Assembly: GCA_004555535.1 (NCBI GenBank)
Contig: SFHU01000090.1
Span: 1-12,046, forward strand
Direction of reading: 5' to 3'
Source of the DNA: Clostridiales bacterium
GTDB taxonomy: Bacteria; Bacillota; Clostridia; Christensenellales; Aristaeellaceae
Length of the DNA stretch: 12,046 nucleotides
The stretch's first letter is position 1; each line of letters opens with the position of its first letter. The notes below the pieces were generated by a model that did no database searches, was not told where the DNA came from, and worked only from the letters and a program-made list of their open reading frames with translations. The translations under genes and the position numbers were made by a program. This document shows, in pieces, positions 1 to 7,023 of this stretch.

Positions 1-53
1 CGGAGCATGAGCATGAGGCGCAGAAGCCCGAAGTGCTCGAGCTCGTGAAGTGA
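1..53 (+). CDS. rplM: Ribosomal protein L13, C-terminal end (partial)
   Basis: This is the last 16 codons of a gene that starts before the window; the first complete codon is at position 3 and the TGA stop is at 51-53. The readable tail is EHEHEAQKPEVLELVK. The stretch HEAQKPEVLEL matches the usual C-terminal wording of bacterial L13 (HxAQKPE...), a 50S subunit protein. The next gene is rpsI, and rplM-rpsI is a conserved ribosomal pair, which supports the call. The fragment alone is short, so identification rests on the tail motif plus gene order. The stop lies 23 nt before the rpsI start, so the two are very probably cotranscribed. Confidence 0.85.
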   Translation, partial: EHEHEAQKPEVLELVK

Positions 54-76
54 TTGCAGGAAGGAGTGTTTGAAAC

Positions 77-469
77 ATGGCACAGGTTCAGTATCAGGCG
101 GTCGGCCGCCGCAAGAAGGCCATTGCCCGTGTTCGCCTCATTCCGGGCGAGGGCAAGATCGTGATCAACGGTCGCGACATTGACAACTACTTCGGTCTGG
201 AGACCCTCAAGATGACCGTCCGTCAGCCGCTGGTTCTGACGGCGCTCGAGGGCCGCTACGACGTCCTGGTGAATGTGTATGGCGGCGGTCTGGCCGGTCA
301 GGCCGGCGCGATCCGCCACGGCGTCTCCCGCGCGCTGGTCAAGGCTGATCCGGAGCTCCGCCCCGCGATCAAGAAGGCTGGCTTCCTCACGCGCGATCCG
401 CGCATGAAAGAGCGCAAGAAGTACGGCCTCAAGGCCGCCCGCCGTGCGCCGCAGTTCTCCAAGCGCTAA
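77..469 (+). CDS. rpsI: 30S ribosomal protein S9
   Basis: Small-subunit ribosomal protein S9, whose C-terminal tail reaches the P-site tRNA anticodon region. The 130-residue product has the normal family length. It shows the N-terminal GRRKKAIARVRL block, the central GGGLAGQAGAIRHGVSRAL block, and the basic tail ending GLKAARRAPQFSKR, where the terminal KR is the conserved tRNA-contacting end. The ATG at 77 is preceded by AGGAAGGAG at 58-66, about 10 nt upstream, and no earlier start makes sense. It follows rplM directly and is followed by secG after 32 nt, so it is probably read through into secG up to the terminator at about 746-784. Nothing unusual is seen. Confidence 0.98.
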   Translation: MAQVQYQAVGRRKKAIARVRLIPGEGKIVINGRDIDNYFGLETLKMTVRQPLVLTALEGRYDVLVNVYGGGLAGQAGAIRHGVSRALVKADPELRPAIKKAGFLTRDPRMKERKKYGLKAARRAPQFSKR

Positions 470-501
470 TCCGCTGAACGAATCGAGGAGGCGAAAACCG
501 T

Positions 502-738
502 ATGGCGATTCTCAACGGCGTGATCACCGTTTTGCTGGTGATTACCGCGCTGATTCTCATCGTTACCGTGCTGCTGCAGCCGGGTGAGTCCAACGGCTTG
601 GGCGCAATTGCCGGCGGCGCCGAAACGTTCTTTGGCAAGAACAAGGCCAAGACGATGGAAGGCAAGCTCGCGCTTGCGACGAAGATCTCCGCAGGTGTGT
701 TCATCATCTGTGCGCTCCTCATTGCGGTGATCGGCTAA
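502..738 (+). CDS. secG: Preprotein translocase subunit SecG
   Basis: Small auxiliary subunit of the SecYEG protein-export channel in the cytoplasmic membrane. The product is 78 residues, typical for Gram-positive SecG. It has two hydrophobic helices (about residues 4-24 and 57-77) separated by a conserved polar loop with LQPGESNGLGAIAGGAETFFG, which is the SecG signature (LLQxGKGxGLxxAxGG...). The start ATG has an AGGAGG-type site at about 486-491. It lies 32 nt after rpsI and is followed at once by an intrinsic terminator, so it ends the ribosomal operon. In many Bacillota secG is followed by rnr and smpB. Here rnr follows, but beyond a terminator, and no smpB is present in the window. Confidence 0.96.
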   Translation: MAILNGVITVLLVITALILIVTVLLQPGESNGLGAIAGGAETFFGKNKAKTMEGKLALATKISAGVFIICALLIAVIG

Positions 739-745
739 CAAAAGC

Positions 746-784
746 AAAAAGAGGCTGAAGCAAATCTGCTTTGGCTTCTTTTTT
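746..784 (+). terminator. Intrinsic terminator after secG
   Basis: The arms AAAAAGAGGCTGAAGCA (746-762) and TGCTTTGGCTTCTTTTT (767-783) can pair along their whole length if G-U pairs are allowed, around an AATC loop. The right arm merges into a run of T's at 779-784. The hairpin starts 7 nt after the secG stop. The A-rich left arm means it could also terminate leftward transcription, but no minus-strand gene is seen nearby. Confidence 0.88.
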
Positions 785-875
785 CGATTCCCGGAAGAAC
801 GGGCGCTTCTCCATGCGCAGCGCGGGAGATTCCATGGCATGACCCGGAAGCGGAAGCGGCAAACTGGGCATGGTA

Positions 876-886
876 GAAGGGGGAGA
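876..886 (+). promoter_or_regulatory. Ribosome binding site deciding the rnr start
   Basis: The purine run GAAGGGGGAGA lies about 7 nt before the ATG at 894. The in-frame ATG at 870 has no comparable site upstream (AAACTGGGC), so 894 is preferred. Confidence 0.7.
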
Positions 887-893
887 TGGGACG

Positions 894-2927
894 ATGAAGA
901 ACAGAAGGGAACTCAGGGGCCGGCGCGCCGTGCGCAGGGAACCGAAGCCCAGGCGCGAGCAGCGCGGGGAAAAGGTCGAGTTGACCGTGCGCGGCATGGC
1001 CCGCAGGCAGATCCGCATGGAGATGCAGGACGGAACGACGCTGCTGTGTGCGCGGGACAACGCGCGCGGCGCGCTCTTTGGCGACCGCGTCGAGGGTGAG
1101 CGGATCGGGCTTGACCGCGTCATCGTGCGCCGCGTCCTCGAGCATGCGCACGAGCAGGTGGTTGGTGTGCTGCGAAAGCGCCCAGGCGGTGCGCTGGTCG
1201 AGCCGCTGGAGCGCCATCTGCCCTCCGAAATCGCTGTGGAGGAGGGCGACGTGCCCGCCAAGGACGGCGATATCGTCAGCACACAGATCGTCCGCTGGGA
1301 GGACGAGGGCGGCCTTCTGGCGCGCGTGACGGGCGTCATCGGCAGCTTTGAGCGGGCGACGAGCGCGTTGGACGCGCTGATCGTCAGCAGCCATCTCCGC
1401 TCGGCGTTTGACGCGGACGTGCTGGCGGAGGCCGACGCGCTGCGCCCGGCCGATCTGGCGGATGATCCGCAGCGGACGGATCTGCGCGGCCTGCTCTCCT
1501 TTACGATCGACGGGCGCGACGCCAAGGACTTCGACGACGCGGTGAGTTTGGAGGCGCTTAAGGACGGCTGCGTCCGACTGGGCGTCCACATCGCGGACGT
1601 GGGGCATTATGTGCGCGAGGGCACCGCGCTTGACCGCGAGGCGCTTGCGCGCGGGACGAGCATCTATCTGCCGGGACGCGTGCTGCCGATGCTGCCTGAG
1701 CAGCTCTCCAACGGCGTCTGCTCCCTGCGGCCGGACGAGGATAAATTCACGATGACAGCGCTGCTGACGATCGACGAAAGCGGCGAAACCGTCGATACCC
1801 AGCTGCTGCGCACGATCACGCGCTCCAACGCGCGGCTCGTCTACGACGACGTCAACGCGTTTTTTGACGGCGACGGCGCGCAGCGCGAGCAGCTTGCGGG
1901 CAAGCATCCCGAGCTGCCGCAGACGCTGCTGGAGATGAAGCGGCTTGCGGGCGTCCTGCGCGCGCGCCGCACAGCGCAGGGCTCCATCGACTTTGACACC
2001 GAGGAGCCGCAGTTCGTACTCGACGCGCAGGGGGAGCCTGTGGAAATCCTCAGACGCGAGCGCGGCGAGGCGGAGAGGATGATCGAGGACTTCATGCTCG
2101 CGGCAAACGAGGCTGTGGCGCGCTTTGCCCGGACGCACGGCGTACCGCTGCTTTACCGCGTGCACGAGAAGCCCGATCCGGACAAGCTGGCGATCTTCAA
2201 GGACTTCCTCGACGGGCTGGGCGTCAGCAGCCGCCGCCTGACGGCAGAGGCGAAGCCGGGCGACATTCGCGCGATTCTCGAGCAGACGCGCGAGCGGCCG
2301 GAATACGCCGTCATCTCGATGCTGGCGCTGCGCAGCATGCAGAAGGCGCGCTACGACGAGCACCCGCTGGGCCACTACGGCCTGGCGATGCCCGATTACT
2401 GCCACTTCACCTCGCCGATCCGCCGCTATCCCGATCTCGTTGTCAGCCGCGCGCTGACGGCCGTGCTGACCGGGAAGCGGGTCACGCTGACGGGCGAGCG
2501 GCTGAGCGATGCCGCTATCCGCAGCAGCGAATGCGAGCGCGCCGCGATCGAGGCGGAGCGCGCGGCGGACAGGATCATGATGGCACGGCTGATGGCGGGG
2601 CACGTCGGCGAGGTCTTTTCGGGCACCGTCAGCGGCGTGAGCGAGAACGGCTTCTATGTGGCGCTCTCAAACGGCGCGGAGGGCTTTGTCCCCGCGCGCA
2701 CGCTGGAGGACTGGTTCGACTTTGACGAGCGGCACATGCGCCTGCGCGGCGAGCGGACGGGCGCCGTCATCTCGCCGGGACAGGCGGTGACGGTGCGTGT
2801 TTCAAGCGTCGAGCTCTCGACGGGCTTCATCAATCTGGAGCTGACCGGGCCGCTAAAGCCCGGAAAAAAGACGGAAAAATCAGAAAAGAAGCAGGAGCGC
2901 GAGCGGATGCGCGCCTTCACCCGCTGA
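894..2927 (+). CDS. rnr: Ribonuclease R (RNase II/RNR-family 3'-5' exoribonuclease)
   Basis: Processive hydrolytic 3'-5' exoribonuclease that degrades structured RNA, rRNA fragments and, with SmpB-tmRNA, faulty messages. The product is 677 residues from ATG 894. A basic N-terminal tail (about 1-35) is followed by cold-shock-like OB folds (about 36-190). The RNB catalytic core contains TIDGRDAKDFDDAV, with the four metal-binding aspartates at D206, D212, D214 and D215. The core also has the RNA-clamping HFTSPIRRYPDL motif at about 504-515. An S1 domain spans about 570-655, and a short Lys/Glu-rich tail follows. Typical RNase R is 700-800 residues and begins with a winged-helix domain; that domain appears to be missing here. 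The secG terminator lies upstream, so rnr should have its own promoter, which I could not see clearly. The next gene starts 17 nt after the stop. Confidence 0.95.
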   Translation: MKNRRELRGRRAVRREPKPRREQRGEKVELTVRGMARRQIRMEMQDGTTLLCARDNARGALFGDRVEGERIGLDRVIVRRVLEHAHEQVVGVLRKRPGGALVEPLERHLPSEIAVEEGDVPAKDGDIVSTQIVRWEDEGGLLARVTGVIGSFERATSALDALIVSSHLRSAFDADVLAEADALRPADLADDPQRTDLRGLLSFTIDGRDAKDFDDAVSLEALKDGCVRLGVHIADVGHYVREGTALDREALARGTSIYLPGRVLPMLPEQLSNGVCSLRPDEDKFTMTALLTIDESGETVDTQLLRTITRSNARLVYDDVNAFFDGDGAQREQLAGKHPELPQTLLEMKRLAGVLRARRTAQGSIDFDTEEPQFVLDAQGEPVEILRRERGEAERMIEDFMLAANEAVARFARTHGVPLLYRVHEKPDPDKLAIFKDFLDGLGVSSRRLTAEAKPGDIRAILEQTRERPEYAVISMLALRSMQKARYDEHPLGHYGLAMPDYCHFTSPIRRYPDLVVSRALTAVLTGKRVTLTGERLSDAAIRSSECERAAIEAERAADRIMMARLMAGHVGEVFSGTVSGVSENGFYVALSNGAEGFVPARTLEDWFDFDERHMRLRGERTGAVISPGQAVTVRVSSVELSTGFINLELTGPLKPGKKTEKSEKKQERERMRAFTR

Positions 2928-2944
2928 GACACGGAGAGGCAAAG

Positions 2945-3910
2945 GTGAACGTCATGAAGGCAACGGTGATCGGCTGCGGCCGGTGGGGGTCGTTTATCGC
3001 GTGGTATCTTGACCACATCGGCCACGAGGTGACGCTCTACGGCCGGGAGAGCTCCGCGCGGATGCAGGCGTTTCTGCAGACGCGCACAAACGGTCTGGTG
3101 ACCTTCGGGCAGAGCGTGCGCCTGACCTGCGACCTCGGCGAGGCGCTTTCCTCGGAGCTGATCTGCATCTCCGTTGGCTCGCAGGGGCTCTCGGCGCTGA
3201 TGGCGCAGATTGCCGCCTGCGGTGTCACGGGCAAAACCTTCGTGCTGTGCATGAAGGGCATCGAGGTGGGCACCAACCGGCGCCTCTCCCAGATCGCCGG
3301 GGAGGCCGTCGGAGCGGGCAACGATATCGCCGTGTGGCTCGGGCCAGGCCACGTGCAGGAATTCCTGGCGGGCGTGCCGAACTGCATGGTGATCGACTCG
3401 GAAAGCGAGACCGTCAAGGAGCGGCTCATCGCGCAGCTCTCTGGCGGGCTGATCCGCTTTTACTACGGCACCGATCTGATTGGCAACGAGATCGGCGCGG
3501 CGGCCAAGAACGTCGTCGGCATCGCGGCGGGCATGCTCGACGGCATGGGCGTCTCCTCGCTCAAGGGCGCGCTGATGAGCCGCGGAACGCGGGAAATCGC
3601 GCGGCTGATCGCGGCGATGGGCGGCAGGGAGATGTCCGCCTACGGCCTTTGCCACCTGGGCGATTACGAGGCGACGGTCTTCTCGAAGTACAGCCACAAC
3701 AGGCGCTTCGGCGAGCTGTTTGTCCGGGGAGAGCGCTATGACGAGCTCGCGGAGGGGTATTACACGGTGAAGGCGCTGTGCGCGATGGCGCAGGAGCGGG
3801 ACGTGGAGCTGCCGATCTGCCAGGCCGTTCATGCCGTGCTCTACGAGAGCGCGGAGCCCGGCGAAGCGATGAGCGCCCTCTTCACCCGAAGCCTCAAGCG
3901 CGAGTTCTGA
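2945..3910 (+). CDS. gpsA: NAD(P)H-dependent glycerol-3-phosphate dehydrogenase, divergent GpsA-like
   Basis: Predicted cytosolic reductase of dihydroxyacetone phosphate to sn-glycerol-3-phosphate, the precursor of membrane phospholipids. The product is 321 residues, slightly short for GpsA (about 330-345). Visible features are the N-terminal Rossmann motif VIGCGRWG (8-15), LCMKGIE with K104, NEIGAAAKNVVGIAAG with the likely catalytic K188, R213 in the SRGTREI helix, D240 in HLGD, and NRRFGE (252-257). Departures from usual GpsA wording are GPGHVQEF where GPSxAxEV is usual, and GDYEATVFSKYSHNRRFG where GDLxxTCxSxxSRNRxFG is usual. GTG 2945 has GGAGAGG about 5 nt upstream. ATG 2954, preceded by AAAGGTGA, is an equally possible start and would place the Rossmann motif at the very N-terminus. 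It is probably cotranscribed with rnr. A distant family member with a different substrate is not excluded. Confidence 0.83.
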   Translation: MNVMKATVIGCGRWGSFIAWYLDHIGHEVTLYGRESSARMQAFLQTRTNGLVTFGQSVRLTCDLGEALSSELICISVGSQGLSALMAQIAACGVTGKTFVLCMKGIEVGTNRRLSQIAGEAVGAGNDIAVWLGPGHVQEFLAGVPNCMVIDSESETVKERLIAQLSGGLIRFYYGTDLIGNEIGAAAKNVVGIAAGMLDGMGVSSLKGALMSRGTREIARLIAAMGGREMSAYGLCHLGDYEATVFSKYSHNRRFGELFVRGERYDELAEGYYTVKALCAMAQERDVELPICQAVHAVLYESAEPGEAMSALFTRSLKREF

Positions 3911-3949
3911 GCACGGCTGTTCAGGAACGCGTATAAAATGCGAAAAACT

Positions 3950-3974
3950 CAGGCAGAGACACAATTTCTGCTTG
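3950..3974. repeat. Inverted repeat upstream of rex
   Basis: The arms CAGGCAGA (3950-3957) and TCTGCTTG (3967-3974) are complementary at 7 of 8 positions plus one G-T pair, around a 9-nt spacer. The right arm runs into the candidate -35 box of the rex promoter, so this could be an operator. On the minus strand it is followed by a short T run (complement of 3944-3948), so a weak leftward terminator is an alternative. It does not match the TTGTGAA-N4-TTCACAA form of a Rex site. Confidence 0.4.
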
Positions 3975-4000
3975 CGTCCCGGCTGGGCAAATGATATACT
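3972..4000 (+). promoter_or_regulatory. Candidate promoter for rex operon
   Basis: An extended -10 element TGATATACT (3992-4000; TATACT is one mismatch from consensus) lies 17 bp from a weak -35, TTGCGT (3972-3977). Transcription would start near 4007 and leave a leader of about 43 nt with AGGAG at 4037-4041 as the ribosome binding site. The call is complicated by a terminator-like hairpin over the same bases. Confidence 0.5.
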
Positions 4001-4022
4001 AATACCTAACCGATTTTTTTTT
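3980..4022 (+). terminator. Possible terminator after gpsA, overlapping the rex promoter
   Basis: CGGCTGGG (3980-3987) can pair with CCTAACCG (4005-4012) with one C-A mismatch and one G-U pair, around a 17-nt loop. A run of nine T's follows at 4014-4022. This has the form of an intrinsic terminator for rnr-gpsA, but the loop is long and contains the candidate -10 box of rex. Either reading, or both, may be true. Confidence 0.4.
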
Positions 4023-4049
4023 GACAACCCATGAATAGGAGCGGTACGT

Positions 4050-4715
4050 ATGGCTTATAAATCCAGGGTGTCCGACGCCGTGGTGCGTCGACTCCCGATG
4101 TATTATCGGCATCTCAGAGAGCTGGAAAAGGCGGGGGTCGTCCGCATTTCCTCCCAGGAGCTGGGCGAGCGGATGAACCTGACTGCCTCGCAGATCCGTC
4201 AGGATATCAACTGCTTCGGCGGCTTTGGCCAGCAGGGCTACGGATATCATGTTTCCAATCTCAAGGAGCGTATCGGCGCTATTCTGGGCCTGAACCACGA
4301 CTACCACGTCATCATCGTCGGCGCTGGCAACATCGGACGGGCGGTGGCCAATTATCCGGGCTTTGCCAAGGAGGGCTTCCACATCCAGGCGATGTTCGAC
4401 GTCTCCCCGGCGCTGGTGGGCATCGACGTGCACGGCATTCTCGTGCAGCCGATGGAGAAGCTGAGCAGCTGGATGAGCGCCCATCCGGTGGACATCGCGG
4501 TGCTGGCCGTGCCCTCCGCCTTCGCGCAGGAGACGGCGAACCAGCTCGTGGAGGGCGGCGTGCGCGCGATCTGGAATTTCGCGCCGGTCGACCTGAACCT
4601 GCCGGAGGGCGTCGCGGTCAACAACGTGCATCTGTCCGACAGCCTGCATATTCTCTCCTACCGCATGAACGAGAAGGAGCTCTTCGAGAAGCTGGACGCA
4701 GACCGCAACGCATAA
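4050..4715 (+). CDS. rex: Redox-sensing transcriptional repressor Rex
   Basis: Cytosolic repressor that binds DNA when NADH is low and releases it when NADH rises, usually controlling fermentation and respiration genes. The product is 221 residues, normal for Rex. The N-terminal winged helix (about 10-80) includes ISSQELGERMNLTASQIRQD (33-52) and the FGGFGQQGYGY wing (56-66), wording typical of clostridial Rex. The C-terminal Rossmann domain starts with VIIVGAGNIGRAVANY, a GxGxxG NAD(H) site at about 91-96, and runs through FDVSP, AVPS and IWNFAPV blocks to the end, including the C-terminal helix used in domain swapping. AGGAG at 4037-4041 supports ATG 4050. It heads a tight cluster with the VanW-domain gene 12 nt downstream. 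No clear Rex site was found upstream, so autoregulation is not supported. Confidence 0.97.
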   Translation: MAYKSRVSDAVVRRLPMYYRHLRELEKAGVVRISSQELGERMNLTASQIRQDINCFGGFGQQGYGYHVSNLKERIGAILGLNHDYHVIIVGAGNIGRAVANYPGFAKEGFHIQAMFDVSPALVGIDVHGILVQPMEKLSSWMSAHPVDIAVLAVPSAFAQETANQLVEGGVRAIWNFAPVDLNLPEGVAVNNVHLSDSLHILSYRMNEKELFEKLDADRNA

Positions 4716-4727
4716 AAGGAGATCGCT

Positions 4728-6158
4728 ATGGCCTTTGATCGCCGCAACGGCAGGCGCGCAAAAGAGGAAAGGAGCCTGTTTCCGCTCTGGACGCTGGTCG
4801 TCATCGTGCTGTGCGTCGGGCTGTGGGTGTACGGCGCAAAACTGTATCAGGATCTGGTGGCGGCATATCGGACGTATGCCGCCATCAGTCAAGCCGCGGC
4901 GCAGACGACGTTCTTCCCCGGCGTGACGGTGGACGGCATCGACCTGGGCGGCATGACCCGCGGGGAGGCGCAGGCCCTCTTCACGGACAGACAGGCGCAG
5001 ACCACCGAGGCCTTCTCTCTGATCGTCGCCTCGGGCGAGCGCCGCTGGCGCATCACCTCGCAGGAGGTGCCTGTGACCTTCAATGCGGACGCCGTGCTGG
5101 AGCAGGCCTATGCCATCGGACGCAGCGGCACGCTCCTTGAGCGTTATCAGGAAATCGAGCGGGCGCGCACGCAGGGCGTGTCGCTGACCACAGGCTATGT
5201 CTATGATCGCTCCGCTGTCCGGGATCTCGTCGAGATCGTCGGCGACAGCCTCGACGTGGCGGCGACGGACGCGAGGCTGAGCGCCTTTGATGTGAGCAAC
5301 CGGACGTTTACCTTTGAAGCGGAGTCGGCGGGATACCGGATCGACCGCGACAAGCTCGAGTCGGATATCCTCGCCGCGCTGGATGCGCACGCCTATGACA
5401 GCGTCATCGTGCCGCAGGGCGAGCGCGTCGAGCCGCAGGTGACGCTCTCGCAGCTGCAGGGCCTCTTTGGCCGGATCTCGTCCTTTGCGACGACGACGAC
5501 CCGGGACAGTGACAGGAACACGAACATCGCGCTCTCGGCCAGCGCGCTCAACGGCCGCGTCGTGCAGCCGGGGGAGACACTCTCCTTCAACGCCTGCACG
5601 GGGCAGCGCACCGGCGAAAAGGGATACCGCGAGGCGGGCGCCATCGCCGGCGGCGTGCTCGTGGACGACACGGGCGGCGGCGTCTGCCAGACGAGCTCCA
5701 CGCTCTTCAACGCTGTCGTGCGCGCGGATCTGCAAATCGTGGAGCGCTATGCGCACAGCTGGCCCTCCTCCTATGTCAACAAGGGCGAGGACGCGACCGT
5801 CAACTGGCCGTCGCTCGACTTTGTCTTCAAGAACAACGGCGACTTCCCGGTGTTCGTCGTCGCCTGGTATGAGGCCCAGCAGGTGACGGTCGAGATCTAC
5901 GGCCACATGCTTGAAAACGGCATGACCATCGACCTCGAATCGACCGTCACGCAGACGATCAAGCCCTCCGACGAAGTGCTTTACACGCTCGACGAATCGC
6001 TGCCGGTGGGCACGCGCAAGGCGGGCCGCTCCAAGCGGACGGGCTATGTCGTGGATACCTACAAGGTCTACAAGGACAGCGAGGGCAACGAGATCCGCCG
6101 GGAGAAGCTATGGACGACGACCTACCGCGCCCAGCAGGACGAGATCCTGTACCATTGA
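4728..6158 (+). CDS. VanW-domain, membrane-anchored cell-wall-associated protein (YoaR-like)
   Basis: Predicted extracytoplasmic protein held by one N-terminal membrane helix. Residues 1-16 are basic, about 19-37 are hydrophobic, and the rest should lie outside. Residues about 60-230 look like the alpha/beta peptidoglycan-binding-type domains that often precede VanW (FFPGVTVDGIDLGGMTRGEA is the usual opening). The VanW domain begins at about 250 (SSFATTTTRDSDRNTNI) and contains ALNGRVVQPGETLSFN, GYREAGAI, GGGVCQTSSTLFNA and a conserved HSWPSSYV-like block. The last 90 residues resemble the G5-like tail of these proteins. The total of 476 residues is ordinary. AAAGGAG at 4715-4721 supports the start. 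The VanW name comes from a vancomycin-resistance cluster, but the domain alone does not confer resistance and no vanHAX genes are here. Its molecular activity is not established. Confidence 0.87.
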   Translation: MAFDRRNGRRAKEERSLFPLWTLVVIVLCVGLWVYGAKLYQDLVAAYRTYAAISQAAAQTTFFPGVTVDGIDLGGMTRGEAQALFTDRQAQTTEAFSLIVASGERRWRITSQEVPVTFNADAVLEQAYAIGRSGTLLERYQEIERARTQGVSLTTGYVYDRSAVRDLVEIVGDSLDVAATDARLSAFDVSNRTFTFEAESAGYRIDRDKLESDILAALDAHAYDSVIVPQGERVEPQVTLSQLQGLFGRISSFATTTTRDSDRNTNIALSASALNGRVVQPGETLSFNACTGQRTGEKGYREAGAIAGGVLVDDTGGGVCQTSSTLFNAVVRADLQIVERYAHSWPSSYVNKGEDATVNWPSLDFVFKNNGDFPVFVVAWYEAQQVTVEIYGHMLENGMTIDLESTVTQTIKPSDEVLYTLDESLPVGTRKAGRSKRTGYVVDTYKVYKDSEGNEIRREKLWTTTYRAQQDEILYH

Positions 6159-6174
6159 CGGGGTGAGGAAAGAC

Positions 6175-6906
6175 ATGAAGAAGGGCGACGCGAGGAGGGA
6201 GGAGCTGCTCGCCACGGCGGAGCGGCTGTTCTGCACAAAGGGATATGAGAAGACCTCCGTTCAGGACATTCTGGATGAGATGGGCTTTTCCAAGGGCGGC
6301 TTCTATCATCACTTCGACAGCAAGCTCGCCGTGCTGGAGGCCATCTGCCAAAAGCGCGCGCAGGAGAGCTGTGCCCAGGCCAAGGAGGCCGTGGCCGGCC
6401 TGACCTCTGCCGTCGATCAGCTCAACGCGCTGTTCCACAGCGCGCCGCTGTGGAGCGGCGGACAGCCGGGCTTCGTCTCGCTGCTCATCCGCGTGGCCTA
6501 TCGCGAGGATGGCGCGCTGATGCGCGAAAAGATGAAGCAGAGCCAGTTCGATGGCCTGCAGGGCGTGCTGGAGGAGATCCTTCAGGAGGGTGTGCGCACG
6601 AAGGCGTTCTTCGTGGCGGATGTGCCCACGTCCGCGACGCTGCTGCTGCGGCTCTATGCCCAGTTCGCCGATGAGATCGCCTTCCTGCTCGCCCGGGAGG
6701 ACAGCGAGGAAAAGCTGATGGACGGCCTTCTGCGCAGGCTGAGCGTCTACCGCGCGGCCATCGAGCGGTTTTTGCTGGCGCCGTTCGGCTCCATCGTCCT
6801 CTTCGAGGGCAGGGAGCTCCAGCTGCTGGCGCGGGATATCCTGCGCGGGCGCATCCGCGAGCGGGCGGACGCCATGCTCTCGGGCAGGGAGAACGCCGGG
6901 GGCTGA
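6175..6906 (+). CDS. TetR/AcrR-family transcriptional regulator
   Basis: Predicted one-component DNA-binding regulator of 243 residues. The N-terminal TetR helix-turn-helix is clear: RREELLATAERLFCTKGYEK (7-26), TSVQDILDEMGFSKGGFYHH (27-46), then FDSKLAVLEAI. The C-terminal ligand-binding half is helical and not diagnostic of any effector; the protein is slightly longer than most TetR members (about 190-220). ATG 6175 is chosen because GAGG/AGGAAAG lies at about 6165-6172. GTG 6163 is in frame but has no good site, and frames opening further upstream would overlap the VanW gene. It starts 16 nt after the VanW-domain gene, so it probably shares the rex operon. Its target is unknown; autoregulation of the cluster or control of a distant efflux gene are both possible. 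It is followed by the greA promoter. Confidence 0.9.
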   Translation: MKKGDARREELLATAERLFCTKGYEKTSVQDILDEMGFSKGGFYHHFDSKLAVLEAICQKRAQESCAQAKEAVAGLTSAVDQLNALFHSAPLWSGGQPGFVSLLIRVAYREDGALMREKMKQSQFDGLQGVLEEILQEGVRTKAFFVADVPTSATLLLRLYAQFADEIAFLLAREDSEEKLMDGLLRRLSVYRAAIERFLLAPFGSIVLFEGRELQLLARDILRGRIRERADAMLSGRENAGG

Positions 6907-6943
6907 GCGCGGGCGCTGCGCAGCGGCAAAAACCCTGTACTCA

Positions 6944-6972
6944 TTGACAAAAAAACCCTCACGGAGTATAAT
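6944..6972 (+). promoter_or_regulatory. Consensus sigma-A promoter for greA-lysS
   Basis: A perfect -35 TTGACA (6944-6949) and a perfect -10 TATAAT (6967-6972) are separated by exactly 17 bp. An A tract follows the -35. The start of transcription should be near 6978-6981, giving a leader of about 95 nt before the greA ATG. This is the clearest promoter in the window and implies strong basal expression. Confidence 0.93.
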
Positions 6973-6985
6973 TTCAGAATATGGC

Positions 6986-7017
6986 GGATTGCCCGAAGCG
7001 CGCGCTTGGGGCAATCC
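6986..7017 (+). promoter_or_regulatory. Leader hairpin 1 upstream of greA
   Basis: GGATTGCCC (6986-6994) pairs perfectly with GGGCAATCC (7009-7017). Inside them, after one G-G mismatch, AAGC (6996-6999) pairs with GCTT (7004-7007) around a GCGC loop. The 32-nt element starts only a few bases after the predicted transcription start. No T run follows, so it is not an ordinary terminator. A role in mRNA stability or in controlling promoter escape or pausing is inference. Confidence 0.6.
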
Positions 7018-7023
7018 CTGTTT

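Noticed and set aside
735..2603. 622-codon open frame on the minus strand
   Set aside because: It lies antisense to the unmistakable rnr gene. GC-rich third positions suppress stop codons on the opposite strand, and the translation is Arg/Ala/His-rich with no motif.
4021..4049. Perfect TTGACA at 4021-4026 as the -35 of a rex promoter
   Set aside because: The matching -10 position (about 4044-4050) is GTACGT/TACGTA and would start transcription inside the coding region, past the ribosome binding site.
3999..5906. 635-codon open frame on the minus strand
   Set aside because: Antisense to rex and the VanW-domain gene, both of which have clear domain motifs and ribosome binding sites. The reverse translation has no recognisable domain.
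6914..6925. CGCTGCGCAGCG palindrome after the TetR gene as a terminator
   Set aside because: The stem is only four pairs with a GCGC loop and no T run follows on the plus strand.
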